Shown: positions 1 to 7,477, counted from the stretch's first letter. The stretch: 13,978 bases of DNA from Verrucomicrobiales bacterium (GCA_023253575.1 JALRGB010000553.1:1-13978); one strand, 5' to 3'. Translations and numbers: made by a program. The notes: a model not told the origin generated them from the letters alone.

Positions 1-308
1 TGCCCTCGGGCGAAATCCGGAGAGTGCACACGAAGTGCTACGCAACCATCGGCACGATCGGAAACAGCGAGCACATGAACGTCGTTTCCGGCAAGGCTGG
101 CCGCACCCGCTGGATGGGTGTTCGTCCGACCGTCCGCGGCATGACCATGAACCCAGTTGACCACCCCAACGGTGGTGGGGAAGGCCGTTCAAAGTCAGGT
201 GGTGGCCGTCAGCACCTTCTGAGCCCATGGGGCCATGCCAAGGGGCAGAAGACCCGCAATCCTAAGAAGGCCACCAACAAGCTGATTGTTCAGCGTCGCA
301 AAAAGTAA
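1..308 (+). CDS. rplB: 50S ribosomal protein L2 (uL2), C-terminal part
   Basis: This is the 3' end of the L2 gene; the reading frame is open from position 3 and the start lies outside the window. L2 binds 23S rRNA, bridges the subunits and is needed for peptidyl-transferase activity. About 101 C-terminal residues are visible. They include the highly conserved segment RPTVRG, then [13 protein letters not shown] with the family's invariant histidine, then SPWG and the basic tail ending QRRKK. The tail matches the normal L2 C-terminus, so this end is not truncated. It is followed after 33 bases by rpsS, the standard S10-operon order. Identification is by direct recognition of the family signature. 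Confidence 0.98.
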   Translation, partial: PSGEIRRVHTKCYATIGTIGNSEHMNVVSGKAGRTRWMGVRPTVRGMTMNPVDHPNGGGEGRSKSGGGRQHLLSPWGHAKGQKTRNPKKATNKLIVQRRKK

Positions 309-341
309 CCCCTCACGGTCACCGCATCACTTCTCCATCCT

Positions 342-620
342 ATGGGACGCTCACTCAAAAAAGGCCCTTTTGTTCAGCAGAAATTGCTGGTCAAAATTGA
401 CAAACTCAATTCGGCTAATCAGAAAAAACCGATCAAAACTTGGTCCCGTGCCAGCATGGTCACGCCTGATTTCGTCGGTCACACGTTCATGGTGCACAAC
501 GGCAAGGACTTTCCAACGGTCTACGTCACCGAAAACATGGTCGGTCACCGCCTCGGTGAATTCAGCCCGACTCGCAAATTCATCAGCCACGGCAATCACA
601 CTGCCAAGGTCAGTAAGTAA
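342..620 (+). CDS. rpsS: 30S ribosomal protein S19 (uS19)
   Basis: S19 sits in the head of the small subunit, forms a complex with S13 and contacts A-site tRNA. The 92-residue length is normal for the family. Recognised features are the N-terminal [10 protein letters not shown], the central segment ending in TWSRAS, and the C-terminal stretch with GHRLGEF and FSPTRKF. The ATG start gives the canonical N-terminus. It has no Shine-Dalgarno sequence in front; the leader is pyrimidine-rich (ttctccatcct). In most bacteria rplV follows directly. Here an unrelated exported-protein gene is inserted 18 bases downstream. Confidence 0.98.
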   Translation: MGRSLKKGPFVQQKLLVKIDKLNSANQKKPIKTWSRASMVTPDFVGHTFMVHNGKDFPTVYVTENMVGHRLGEFSPTRKFISHGNHTAKVSK

Positions 621-638
621 TTCTCTTTTCCTTTTCCT

Positions 639-1415
639 ATGGTCTTGGCACTCTCACCATCCTCATTGCTTTTGTCTGCCTCTTTGGCAGTCAGCAGCAT
701 GGGTGTGTGTCGTGCCGAGGCTCAGGATGCTCAGTTTGACGCCATGGAGTGCCGAACGGCACTGAAGGCGGCTCTGGCGCAAAATAAGGTCTGGCAAGAT
801 CGCTACCACGCCGAGACAGCAGCCAACAATGCGATGGCGGTTAAGGTTGGTATCCTCAGTGCCGAGGCTTTGGCGGCTCGGGAAGAGGCCCTTCAGCTAC
901 GCCAGCGGGCTGAAGTGACCGGAGCACCCGCCACGACTGCTGTTCTGGAAAGTCGGCTCTTAGATGCCATCAATGATTTGCGCCTGACGCGAGCCGATCA
1001 GGCGGTCGCTCAAGACCGCCTTCATCAGCTTGTCGAATGTGCTCAAGCGATGCTGCAACCGGGTGCCGCTGAAATTCCCACCGTCCGCGCTGCTTTGGAG
1101 TCTGCTTTAGTCGCGGCCACCGCTGTCCCTGATTCGAATTCGTCTGACGAGGTGCTCACAGCCGCCTCGCGAATCGAGTCCAGCCGCATTGTCAGTATTA
1201 AGCCCGAGCAACGTTTGCTCCTCATCAATGCGGGTCAGCGTGCCGGACTCAAACCCGGGACGCCTTTAAGAATTTATCGTAACGATCGCCCCCTCGCTTC
1301 TGCCGTCGTGGTGGAAGTACGCAACAGTTTAAGTGGAAGTGTCGTCACCGCCCTGGAAGGAGAGGAGTTTCCTCAGGTTGGTGACACTCTTCGCTTGCTC
1401 TCAGAGTCAAACTAG
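639..1415 (+). CDS. Unrecognised exported coiled-coil protein with C-terminal beta domain
   Basis: The gene encodes 258 residues and no family is recognised with confidence. Residues 1-26 look like a signal peptide: a hydrophobic Leu/Ser/Ala-rich core followed by a small-residue site near CRAEA-Q. The positive charge usual at the start of a signal peptide is missing. Residues about 35-150 are Ala/Glu/Gln/Arg-rich and predicted helical or coiled coil, with cysteines at 24, 38 and 133. Residues about 183-255 look beta-rich: a VSI-type strand, LLLINAGQRAGLKPGTPLRIYR, then strands ending in VGDTLRLL. That layout resembles small SH3-like domains such as the FlgT C-terminal region, which is an inference. 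The gene lies between rpsS and rplV, with 18 and 35 bases of spacing, and must be co-transcribed with them. A periplasmic or envelope role is likely; the exact function is unknown. The start has no SD (tttccttttcct before ATG). Confidence 0.85.
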   Translation: MVLALSPSSLLLSASLAVSSMGVCRAEAQDAQFDAMECRTALKAALAQNKVWQDRYHAETAANNAMAVKVGILSAEALAAREEALQLRQRAEVTGAPATTAVLESRLLDAINDLRLTRADQAVAQDRLHQLVECAQAMLQPGAAEIPTVRAALESALVAATAVPDSNSSDEVLTAASRIESSRIVSIKPEQRLLLINAGQRAGLKPGTPLRIYRNDRPLASAVVVEVRNSLSGSVVTALEGEEFPQVGDTLRLLSESN

Positions 1416-1450
1416 GCCATTTCACCGCCCCCTTCGAACCCGAATCAATC

Positions 1451-1834
1451 ATGGAAGTCAGAGCCATCGCCCGTCAGCAGCGCATCTCGCCCCTCAAGGC
1501 GCGGGAAGTCGCTCGCGAAATTCAAGGTCTGCCCGCCTCGCGCGCTCTGGACCTGCTCAATTTCGTGCCGAAAAAAGCCGCAACCTTGATCGGCAAAACG
1601 CTGAAAAGCGCCGTGGCCAATGCGGAGCATAATAACGGACTGGCCCCTAACAGCCTAGTCGTCAAAAGCGCTATTGTCACTGAAGCCCGCCACCTCGCGC
1701 GTATCACCCAGCGCGCCAAAGGTTCCGCTTCCGCCATCAAACGCCGCAGCAGTCATATCACCATCGTCCTTTCCGACGAGATCCCACTTCCTCAGCCAAA
1801 GCAGAAGGGCGCCGGTCGTAAACCAGCCGCCTAG
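1451..1834 (+). CDS. rplV: 50S ribosomal protein L22 (uL22)
   Basis: L22 binds all 23S rRNA domains and sends a long beta-hairpin into the peptide exit tunnel. The 127-residue product is slightly longer than usual because of a basic C-terminal tail ([12 protein letters not shown]). The family's C-terminal signature is clear in residues 86-109, including [10 protein letters not shown]. The hairpin tip reads RAKGSA (residues 88-93), where the usual pattern is RAxGRA, so residue 92 is Ser instead of Arg. The N-terminus is [20 protein letters not shown], as expected for L22. There is no SD upstream. It follows the exported-protein gene and precedes rpsC by 35 bases. Confidence 0.97.
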   Translation: MEVRAIARQQRISPLKAREVAREIQGLPASRALDLLNFVPKKAATLIGKTLKSAVANAEHNNGLAPNSLVVKSAIVTEARHLARITQRAKGSASAIKRRSSHITIVLSDEIPLPQPKQKGAGRKPAA

Positions 1835-1869
1835 TCAATTCCGCCTTACACCGCACTCGCACCTTCATC

Positions 1870-2586
1870 ATGGGCCAAAAAGTCAATCCAATCGGTTATC
1901 GACTCGCCGTCACTAAAGACTGGCGTTCGAAGTGGTTCGCCACGAAACAGGAATTCGCGGATAATCTCTACAGTGATCACCGCATTCGTGCATATCTGAA
2001 GAAGCAGTTGTCCTTCGCGGCAGTTTCGAAGATTCTCATCGAGCGTGCGTGGAACAGTGTACGAGTCACTCTCTTTACCGCTCGTCCTGGACTGGTTATC
2101 GGTAAAAAAGGTGCCGAGATCGAGCGCTTCAATGCTGATATTTCGGCTCTTTGCGGCGGCAAACAGGTGAAAATCGACATTTACGAAATCAAGCAACCAG
2201 AGCTTGACGCGCAGCTTATATCAGAGAACATCGCACTCCAGTTGGAGCGGCGTATTGCTTTCCGGCGGGCGATGAAGCGGGCTGTTCAAACAGCTATGGA
2301 TTTTGGGGCCGAAGGGATCCGGGTTCGATGCGCTGGCCGCCTTGGCGGTGCTGATATCGCTCGTTCCGAACAATATCGCGAAGGTAAAGTTCCTTTGCAA
2401 ACATTGCGGACCAACATTGATTACGGCTTTTCCGAAGCGCGCACAGTTTACGGCATCATTGGTGTCAAATGCTGGCTCACGAAGAAAGAAGAGGACGATT
2501 CAAGCAACGTACAAAAGCGCGAAACGCGCGAACCGCGCGATGCCCGTCCCCGTACCCCACGCGACAATCCTGAAGTTCGCGCTTAA
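1870..2586 (+). CDS. rpsC: 30S ribosomal protein S3 (uS3)
   Basis: S3 lies at the mRNA entry tunnel of the small subunit and takes part in mRNA unwinding. The 238-residue length is typical. Visible parts are the N-terminal [11 protein letters not shown], a type 2 KH domain with the GLVIGKKG loop at residues 74-81, and the C-terminal domain with [10 protein letters not shown] (131-140). The arginines and lysine there align with the residues linked to helicase activity in Escherichia coli. [13 protein letters not shown] and the DYG/YGIIGVK segments are also present. The last 25 or so residues are a charged, Arg/Pro-rich tail. No SD precedes the ATG. Confidence 0.98.
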   Translation: MGQKVNPIGYRLAVTKDWRSKWFATKQEFADNLYSDHRIRAYLKKQLSFAAVSKILIERAWNSVRVTLFTARPGLVIGKKGAEIERFNADISALCGGKQVKIDIYEIKQPELDAQLISENIALQLERRIAFRRAMKRAVQTAMDFGAEGIRVRCAGRLGGADIARSEQYREGKVPLQTLRTNIDYGFSEARTVYGIIGVKCWLTKKEEDDSSNVQKRETREPRDARPRTPRDNPEVRA

Positions 2587-2618
2587 TCGACTGATTCACC
2601 TACTTTCTTTCCAGGCAT

Positions 2619-3035
2619 ATGGCACTGATTCCAAGCAGAACAAAATTTCGCAAATCCCACCGCGGCAGCCGCGCTGGCAATGCTTCCCGTGGCACCAAGG
2701 TTGACTTTGGTGAGTACGGATTGCAATCGCTGGGTCGGGCGTGGATCACCAGCCAACAGATTGAAGCCTGTCGTGTGGCCATCAATCGCGCCCTCAAGAG
2801 GAAAGGGAAAGTCTGGATTCGGATTTTCCCTCATAAGCCCATCACCAAGCGTCCGCCCGAAACCCGGATGGGTAAGGGTAAAGGGGCCCCCGAATTTTGG
2901 GTGGCGGTTGTTCGTCCAGGTTTAGTTCTTTTCGAAATTGGTGGTGCAACCGAGTCGGTGGCGAAAGAGGCATTCCGCCTCGCTTCAGCCAAGCTTGGAC
3001 TGCGTTGCCGTTTCCTCGCTCGCGACGCTCACTAA
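2619..3035 (+). CDS. rplP: 50S ribosomal protein L16 (uL16)
   Basis: L16 helps position A-site tRNA and is assembled late into the large subunit. The product is 138 residues, the usual length. Signatures are the N-terminal [12 protein letters not shown], the block [22 protein letters not shown], and [11 protein letters not shown]. The arginine in the [10 protein letters not shown] block corresponds to the loop that carries the hydroxylated Arg81 in E. coli. The C-terminal helix ([12 protein letters not shown]) is also typical. A weak purine patch (ccagg) precedes the ATG. It is followed 23 bases later by rpmC, as in most S10 operons. Confidence 0.98.
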   Translation: MALIPSRTKFRKSHRGSRAGNASRGTKVDFGEYGLQSLGRAWITSQQIEACRVAINRALKRKGKVWIRIFPHKPITKRPPETRMGKGKGAPEFWVAVVRPGLVLFEIGGATESVAKEAFRLASAKLGLRCRFLARDAH

Positions 3036-3058
3036 GTCGCCACCCCTATATTACTCAG

Positions 3059-3262
3059 ATGAAGATCAAGGACCTTAAGCCGCTTTCAGTCGAGGAACTC
3101 GTCCTCCGCGAGATCGAGTTGCGTCGGGAGATGATGACCCTGCGCATCCAAAAGGCCAGTGGCCAACTCGAAAATCCCGCTCGCATCACTTTGGTGCGCC
3201 GGGCCATCGCCCGTACCCAAACGCTGCTCAGCCAGCATCGCCTCGGACTCGCGGCTCAGTAA
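3059..3262 (+). CDS. rpmC: 50S ribosomal protein L29 (uL29)
   Basis: L29 is a small two-helix protein beside the exit tunnel and part of the site that docks trigger factor and SRP. The start is the ATG at 3059, giving 67 residues beginning MKIKDLKPLSVEEL. An open frame continues upstream to 2897, but that part overlaps rplP in another frame and is not L29. Family features are KDLKPLSVEEL at the N-terminus, the conserved QKASGQLENPARI centre, and VRRAIARTQTLL in helix 2. Position between rplP and rpsQ is canonical. There is no SD. Confidence 0.97.
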   Translation: MKIKDLKPLSVEELVLREIELRREMMTLRIQKASGQLENPARITLVRRAIARTQTLLSQHRLGLAAQ

Positions 3263-3286
3263 TCAACGCACCCATTAATTTTCGTC

Positions 3287-3577
3287 ATGAGCGATCCTGT
3301 CACCGCCCCCACTGAAACCACCGCCACCGTCGAGCGCGGTCTGCGCAAGACCCGCGTCGGTCAAGTCGTGTCCGCTAAAATGGACAAGACCCTCGTGGTC
3401 GAAGTCGTCCGCCGCGTTCCCCACCCGCAATTCAAAAAGATCATCAAGCGCACGACCAAGTTCTACGCCCATGATGAAAAGGGTGAAGCCAAGGAAGGAC
3501 AGCGTGTCCGCATCATGGAAACCCGACCTATGAGCAAACTGAAGCGCTGGCGCCTCGTCGAGGTCCTCGCCCACTAA
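3287..3577 (+). CDS. rpsQ: 30S ribosomal protein S17 (uS17)
   Basis: S17 is a primary 16S rRNA-binding protein needed early in 30S assembly. The product is 96 residues, with an OB fold recognised by [16 protein letters not shown], then [19 protein letters not shown] and the closing segment [17 protein letters not shown]. The N-terminus has about 18 extra Thr/Pro/Ala-rich residues ([18 protein letters not shown]) compared with the usual form of about 85 residues. No SD is seen before the ATG. This is the last gene of the classical S10 cluster, and a 63-base gap separates it from rplN. Confidence 0.97.
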   Translation: MSDPVTAPTETTATVERGLRKTRVGQVVSAKMDKTLVVEVVRRVPHPQFKKIIKRTTKFYAHDEKGEAKEGQRVRIMETRPMSKLKRWRLVEVLAH

Positions 3578-3593
3578 AATCATCTCAGATTTT

Positions 3594-3633
3594 CCTGCCG
3601 TGAGGCAGTCTACACTTTTCATTTTTTAGGAGG
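3594..3633 (+). promoter_or_regulatory. Hairpin plus strong ribosome-binding site ahead of rplN
   Basis: The 63-base gap between rpsQ and rplN holds a perfect 5-bp hairpin: CTGCC at 3595-3599, loop GTGA at 3600-3603 (a GNRA-type tetraloop) and GGCAG at 3604-3608. A T-rich stretch follows, then a consensus Shine-Dalgarno AGGAGG at 3628-3633, seven bases before the rplN ATG. This is the only consensus SD at ideal spacing among the plus-strand genes here. The spot corresponds to the S10/spc operon boundary known from E. coli. It may be a weak terminator, a processing site or a translation-restart signal; no convincing -35/-10 pair was found. Confidence 0.5.
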
Positions 3634-3640
3634 AACACTC

Positions 3641-4009
3641 ATGATTCAAATGCGCAGCCGCCTCGTGGTGGCGGACAACACCGGGGCCAAGATGGCCAAG
3701 ATGATCGGGGTACTCGGGAAACCGACCCGTTTCGCCCACGTGGGCGACATCATCACATGCAACGTCCGTGAAGCGTCGCCAACTGGCAGCGTGAAAAAGG
3801 GTGATGTCGTCACGGCTGTGGTCGTGCGTACTCGTCAACCGGTTCGCCGTGCTGATGGATCCTACCTCCGCTTCGACCACAATGCGGTCGTCATTATCGA
3901 GAAAAAGGATCAAAATCCAAAGGGCACCCGTATTTTCGGCCCAGTGGCTCGCGAACTCCGCGAGAAAAACTTCATGAAAATCGTGTCCCTCGCCCCGGAG
4001 GTTCTCTAA
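3641..4009 (+). CDS. rplN: 50S ribosomal protein L14 (uL14)
   Basis: L14 lies at the subunit interface, forms intersubunit bridges with 16S rRNA and contacts L19. At 122 residues it has the standard length. The N-terminus [17 protein letters not shown], the segment [13 protein letters not shown] and the C-terminal [24 protein letters not shown] are all family hallmarks. The start is fixed by a consensus SD (AGGAGG) seven bases upstream. It is the first gene of the spc-type part of the operon and is followed after four bases by rplX. Confidence 0.98.
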   Translation: MIQMRSRLVVADNTGAKMAKMIGVLGKPTRFAHVGDIITCNVREASPTGSVKKGDVVTAVVVRTRQPVRRADGSYLRFDHNAVVIIEKKDQNPKGTRIFGPVARELREKNFMKIVSLAPEVL

Positions 4010-4013
4010 CGCC

Positions 4014-4352
4014 ATGAGCCGCATCAAAACTCACGTCCACAAGGGCGATCTCGTCGAAGTCATTTCCGGTGGTCAGCTCTACACTTACGAGCAGCCTAAG
4101 GATCCTTCGATGGACCCCATTAAGGTGAAGCGCACCGCTGCTCAGCGTCAGGGGCGCGTACTCGCCGTCTTCCCAGCCAAAAATCAAGTATTGGTTGAGG
4201 GACTTCGCATGATCAAAAAGCATCAGCGCAAAAATCAACAATCGCCCGAAGGTGGTATCATTGAGCGCGAAGGTCCGATTCATATTTCAAACGTTCGACT
4301 CGTCGAATCAACGGCCGCGGCCAAGCCCGCTGGTAAAAGCAAGAAGAAGTAA
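4014..4352 (+). CDS. rplX: 50S ribosomal protein L24 (uL24) with KOW-region insertion
   Basis: L24 starts large-subunit assembly and lies next to the tunnel exit. The 112-residue product has the L24 N-terminus (IKTHVHKGDLVEVISGG) and the core QGRVLAVFPAKNQVLVEG, MIKKHQRKN, GGIIEREGPIHISNVRL. Two things are unusual. First, about 20 residues (roughly 20-44) are inserted in the KOW region, between VISGG and RQGRV, where typical L24 has only a short GKDKGK-type turn. Second, the C-terminus stops after NVRLVEST with a lysine-rich tail and lacks the usual final KxTRVGY-type strand. A GGAGG lies inside rplN about 12 bases before the ATG, so translational coupling is plausible. Confidence 0.95.
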   Translation: MSRIKTHVHKGDLVEVISGGQLYTYEQPKDPSMDPIKVKRTAAQRQGRVLAVFPAKNQVLVEGLRMIKKHQRKNQQSPEGGIIEREGPIHISNVRLVESTAAAKPAGKSKKK

Positions 4353-4364
4353 CCATTGTCCGCC

Positions 4365-4964
4365 ATGGCACCCGCACCCGCACCTGCACTCAAAAAGTAC
4401 TATCAAGAACACGCTGTTCCCGCTCTGCGCGAAAAGCTGGCCTTGAAAAATGTCCATCAGATCCCACGGATCGAGAAGGTGGTCATCAATTGTTCCGTCG
4501 GCAAGGAGGCTGATCGCAAGGTGGCCGTTGAAGACGCTGCCAACGATGTGGCCAAAATCACGGGTCAGCGCCCAGTGATTACCAAGGCGAAGCTTGCCAT
4601 TTCTAATTTTAAGCTTCGTGCTGGGGAACCAGTCGGGGTGAAGGTCACTCTGCGTGGCCGGAACATGTACGAGTTTTTGGAACGCTTGATCAAGCTGGCG
4701 ATTCCGGTCATTCGCGATTTCCGTGGCGTCGCTACCCGTGCCTTTGATGGTCGTGGCAACTATACCCTCGGTATCAAGGATCACACCATCTTTCCTGAAA
4801 TCGAAATCGACAAGGTCAAACGCAATCTGGGATTTGACATTTGTATCGTGACCAGCGCCCGGACGGACGACGAGGCTCGTGAGCTCCTGAAGGTGCTCGG
4901 GATGCCATTCCGCCGCAATCCAAACGAAGCGCCGCCCACCCAAACCACATCTCAGGCCGCTTGA
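4365..4964 (+). CDS. rplE: 50S ribosomal protein L5 (uL5)
   Basis: L5 binds 5S rRNA and contacts P-site tRNA in the central protuberance. The ATG at 4365 gives 199 residues starting MAPAPAPALKKYYQEHAVPAL. A TTG three codons upstream (4356) keeps the frame open but would add only a few residues, so the ATG is preferred. Family features are IPRIEKVVINCSVG, the segment ITGQRPVITKAK, GVKVTLRGRNMYEFLERL, and GRGNYTLGIKDHTIFPEIE. The Ala-Pro repeat at the N-terminus (GCACCC-type hexamers) and a polar tail make it longer than the usual 180 residues. rpsN, which often follows, is absent; rpsH comes next. Confidence 0.96.
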   Translation: MAPAPAPALKKYYQEHAVPALREKLALKNVHQIPRIEKVVINCSVGKEADRKVAVEDAANDVAKITGQRPVITKAKLAISNFKLRAGEPVGVKVTLRGRNMYEFLERLIKLAIPVIRDFRGVATRAFDGRGNYTLGIKDHTIFPEIEIDKVKRNLGFDICIVTSARTDDEARELLKVLGMPFRRNPNEAPPTQTTSQAA

Positions 4965-4993
4965 TCCTGTTGTAAGCTTAATTTTTCTTTGTC

Positions 4994-5392
4994 ATGGCCA
5001 CATTGACCGATCCCATCGCCGACTTTTTGACGCGTCTAAAAAACTCCGTGCGTGCTCGCAAGGAGACGTTTGACGCTCCGCACTCCCGCATCAAAGCGGA
5101 CATCGCCCGCATTCTGAAAGAAGAAGGGTTTATTTGGAACTACGAAGTTACCACGGTTGATGGTTTCCTTCGTTTAGTGGTTACCAATCGCTTTGAAGGC
5201 AAAACTGCTGCCTTGACTGATCTGCGCCGGGTGAGCAAGCCAGGCCGCCGGCGTTATGTTGGATCCCAAGATGTGCCTAAGGTCATCAAGGGTTTTGGCA
5301 TTGCCATTCTCTCTACACCGAAAGGTATCCTTTCTGGAGCCAAGGCTCGTCGCGCCAATGTCGGCGGCGAGTATCTAGCCGAAGTCTGGTAA
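4994..5392 (+). CDS. rpsH: 30S ribosomal protein S8 (uS8)
   Basis: S8 is a primary binder of 16S rRNA in the platform and, in E. coli, the translational repressor of the spc operon. The 132 residues show DPIADFLTRLKNSVRA at the N-terminus, then ILKEEGFI, LRRVSKPGRRRYV in the middle, and the C-terminal VGGEYLAEVW, close to the family's GGExLCxVW ending. No SD precedes the ATG; the leader is taatttttctttgtc. It directly follows rplE with a 29-base gap, so the rpsN slot is empty. Confidence 0.98.
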   Translation: MATLTDPIADFLTRLKNSVRARKETFDAPHSRIKADIARILKEEGFIWNYEVTTVDGFLRLVVTNRFEGKTAALTDLRRVSKPGRRRYVGSQDVPKVIKGFGIAILSTPKGILSGAKARRANVGGEYLAEVW

Positions 5393-5417
5393 TTCCACCC
5401 ATACAGCATCGAATATC

Positions 5418-5957
5418 ATGTCACGAGTTGGTAATAAGACCATAGTTCTGCCGTCCAAGGTCTCTGTGAAAGCGGGGGCCGCCGGTCTAGTGACCGTCGA
5501 GGGACCTAAGGGCAAACTCGAATGGACCCTGCCTGCCGGGGTTAATTTGGAAGTTCGCGAGTCCGTTCTCGCAGTCACCCGTACCTCAGAGGATCGTCGT
5601 TCTCGCGCCATGCATGGCACGGCGCGCGCCATCATTAACAATCTGGTCAAGGGCGTCAGCGATGGATTCACCAAAAGTCTGGAGATTCAGGGCACCGGTT
5701 TCCGGGCCGCCGTCAAAGGCGACAAGCTTGATCTGAGCGTCGGCAAAAGCCATCCTGTTCTCCATCCGATCCCAGCGACCTTGCAGGTCACGGTGACCGA
5801 CAATACCAAAATTCGGGTCGATGGCATCGATCGCCAATTGGTTGGTCAGTTTGCAGCGGATGTGCGGAGCTACTACCCCCCTGAGCCGTACAAAGGCAAG
5901 GGCATTCGTTATGCCGGTGAGCAAGTCCGCCGTAAGGCTGGCAAGAGCGTTCAATAG
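5418..5957 (+). CDS. rplF: 50S ribosomal protein L6 (uL6)
   Basis: L6 binds near the factor-binding region of 23S rRNA, close to the sarcin-ricin loop. The product is 179 residues with two related alpha/beta domains. The N-terminus MSRVGNKTIVLPSKV and VEGPKGKLEWTLP belong to domain 1. Domain 2 carries LEIQGTGFRAAVKGDKLDLSVGKSHPV and the C-terminal signature YKGKGIRYAGEQVRRKAGK. Length and signature are normal. No SD is seen before the ATG. rplR follows after 21 bases. Confidence 0.98.
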   Translation: MSRVGNKTIVLPSKVSVKAGAAGLVTVEGPKGKLEWTLPAGVNLEVRESVLAVTRTSEDRRSRAMHGTARAIINNLVKGVSDGFTKSLEIQGTGFRAAVKGDKLDLSVGKSHPVLHPIPATLQVTVTDNTKIRVDGIDRQLVGQFAADVRSYYPPEPYKGKGIRYAGEQVRRKAGKSVQ

Positions 5958-5978
5958 TCCCTTTACCATTTTTAGACA

Positions 5979-6335
5979 ATGCCTCAGTATATTCGTAAAG
6001 CCGCGCACCGCGTGGTTCATCGCCGGGTTCGCAAGAAAGTTTCCGGTACCACGGCTCGTCCGCGCTTGGCCGTTCACTTTTCCGGGCAGCATGTTTACGC
6101 CCAAGTCATTGATGACACCAAAGGCGTGACATTGGCTGCTGCTTCGACCATGGAAAAAGCCAGCACCGTGAAAGGCGCCAATGTGGTCGCCGCCACGAAA
6201 ATCGGTGAACTCATTGCCGCCCGCGCCAAAGAGCATCAAATCGAAGCCGTGGTTTTCGATCGCGGTGGATTCACCTTCCACGGGAAAGTCAAGGCTCTGG
6301 CCGACGCTGCCCGTTCCGCTGGCCTGAAATTTTAA
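5979..6335 (+). CDS. rplR: 50S ribosomal protein L18 (uL18)
   Basis: L18 binds 5S rRNA together with L5 and helps deliver it to the 50S subunit. The 118-residue product has the basic N-terminal region [19 protein letters not shown], the core [18 protein letters not shown], the helical part with [22 protein letters not shown], and the C-terminal [19 protein letters not shown]. All of these match the family and the length is normal. The leader (accatttttagaca) has no SD. It lies between rplF and rpsE as usual. Confidence 0.98.
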   Translation: MPQYIRKAAHRVVHRRVRKKVSGTTARPRLAVHFSGQHVYAQVIDDTKGVTLAAASTMEKASTVKGANVVAATKIGELIAARAKEHQIEAVVFDRGGFTFHGKVKALADAARSAGLKF

Positions 6336-6359
6336 TTTGTCCCCGACCATCAATTGAGC

Positions 6360-6896
6360 ATGAGAAACCAACGGAATTCCCGCGAACCCGATCGCAATGC
6401 CGAGCCGGGCGATGGCCCGCAATTTTCGGACAAAGTCGTCTTTATCAACCGATGCGCCAAAGTCGTCAAAGGCGGTCGTCGCTTCAGCTTTAGTGCGCTC
6501 GTCGTCTCCGGTGACCGTTCGGGTCGTGTCGGATTCGGCTTTGGCAAGGCCAATGAGGTTTCGGACGCTATTAAAAAAGCAACTGAATCGGCCAAAAAAG
6601 AACTGCAAACTGTCGCGATTCGCGAGCATACCATCCCACATGAAACCTACGGGGAGTTCGGTGGTGGCAAGGTGCTACTGAAACCTGCCAGCCCAGGTAC
6701 CGGTATTATTGCTGGCGGCGGGGTGCGCGCTGTCTTGGAAGCCGCTGGGGTCAAAGATGTGCTCGCGAAGAGCCTCGGCTCCAAGAACCATGCGAACGTC
6801 GTCAAGGCCACGCTAACGGCGCTTGTCAAACTGCGTCACCGCGACAGTATTTACCGTGCACGCGGCAAAAAACTGCCCGAGCAGCAAGCAATCTAA
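6360..6896 (+). CDS. rpsE: 30S ribosomal protein S5 (uS5)
   Basis: S5 lies at the mRNA entry channel with S3 and S4 and affects translational accuracy. The ATG at 6360 gives 178 residues; a TTG two codons earlier (6354) is a less likely start. The first 20 or so residues are a charged extension. The double-stranded RNA-binding-like domain follows (residues about 22-85) with [19 protein letters not shown] and the [10 protein letters not shown] loop. The second domain contains [20 protein letters not shown] and [13 protein letters not shown]. There is no SD. rpmD (L30), which commonly sits next, is missing; rplO follows after 82 bases. Confidence 0.97.
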   Translation: MRNQRNSREPDRNAEPGDGPQFSDKVVFINRCAKVVKGGRRFSFSALVVSGDRSGRVGFGFGKANEVSDAIKKATESAKKELQTVAIREHTIPHETYGEFGGGKVLLKPASPGTGIIAGGGVRAVLEAAGVKDVLAKSLGSKNHANVVKATLTALVKLRHRDSIYRARGKKLPEQQAI

Positions 6897-6978
6897 TCAT
6901 TGGCCCGGTTTTGGGTGCGGTCGGCTTAGGTCGTTCGTTCTCGGCGGGAATTCGTTACCACTTTAATTTATTTTTCTT

Positions 6979-7434
6979 ATGAGACTTCATGAACTCGCGC
7001 CTCGTCCAGGGGCCAAGCACCGTCGCAAGCGCCTCGGCTGCGGCGAAAGCTCCGGTCACGGAAAAACTTCGGGTCGCGGTCACAAAGGTCAAAAGGCCCG
7101 TGCTGGTGCGGCCATTCGCCTCGGTTTCGAAGGTGGTCAGATGCCATTGTATCGTCGAGTGCCAGGCAAGGGGTTCAACAATGCCCGCTTTGCCACTAAT
7201 TATGCCGTGATCAATCTTTCCACTTTGGAAGAGCGGTTTGAGGCGGGTGCGGAAATCAATGAACTCGCCCTGCGTGAGTCCGGCATTCTTCGCGGTCGTT
7301 ATCACGGCGTGAAGATTCTCGGTTCCGGTGAGGTCACTAAATCCTTCACTGTCTCCGTGGCGGCCATCAGTGCTTCCGCCCGCGAAAAGATCGAAAAAGC
7401 CGGTGGTACCGTGACGGCTCTGGCCGCATCGTAA
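6979..7434 (+). CDS. rplO: 50S ribosomal protein L15 (uL15)
   Basis: L15 threads a long glycine-rich N-terminal arm through 23S rRNA and joins late in 50S assembly. The product is 151 residues, a normal length. The arm contains GCGESSGHGKTSGRGHKGQKAR, followed by FEGGQMPLYRRVPGKGF, both diagnostic. The C-terminal part has GSGEVTKSFTVSVAAIS and the closing helix with KIEKAGGTV. The 82 bases in front hold an AT-rich stretch (ctttaatttatttttctt) but no SD and no convincing promoter. secY follows after 43 bases. Confidence 0.97.
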   Translation: MRLHELAPRPGAKHRRKRLGCGESSGHGKTSGRGHKGQKARAGAAIRLGFEGGQMPLYRRVPGKGFNNARFATNYAVINLSTLEERFEAGAEINELALRESGILRGRYHGVKILGSGEVTKSFTVSVAAISASAREKIEKAGGTVTALAAS

Positions 7435-7477
7435 GCGGGCCGCCCCGTCCCCCGAGCGTCTCCGTCCACTGCGTATC

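Noticed and set aside
286..765. A 159-codon plus-strand frame overlapping rplB, rpsS and the exported-protein gene
   Set aside because: It is an out-of-frame reading of rpsS and its neighbours, with no independent support.
3587..3615. A sigma-70-like promoter with TACACT as -10 ahead of rplN
   Set aside because: No acceptable -35 box is found 16-18 bases upstream, so the match is too weak to report as a promoter.
4308..4943. A 211-codon minus-strand frame over rplE
   Set aside because: It is antisense to a certain L5 gene, with no recognisable motif.
5586..6641. A 351-codon open frame on the minus strand, antisense to rplF, rplR and rpsE
   Set aside because: It overlaps three certain ribosomal-protein genes, shows no recognisable domain and is explained by codon bias on the coding strand, although it does cross two short gaps without a stop.
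6897..6978. A hidden rpmD (L30) gene in the rpsE-rplO gap
   Set aside because: The gap is only 82 bases, too short for L30 (about 60 codons), and no L30-like motif is seen.
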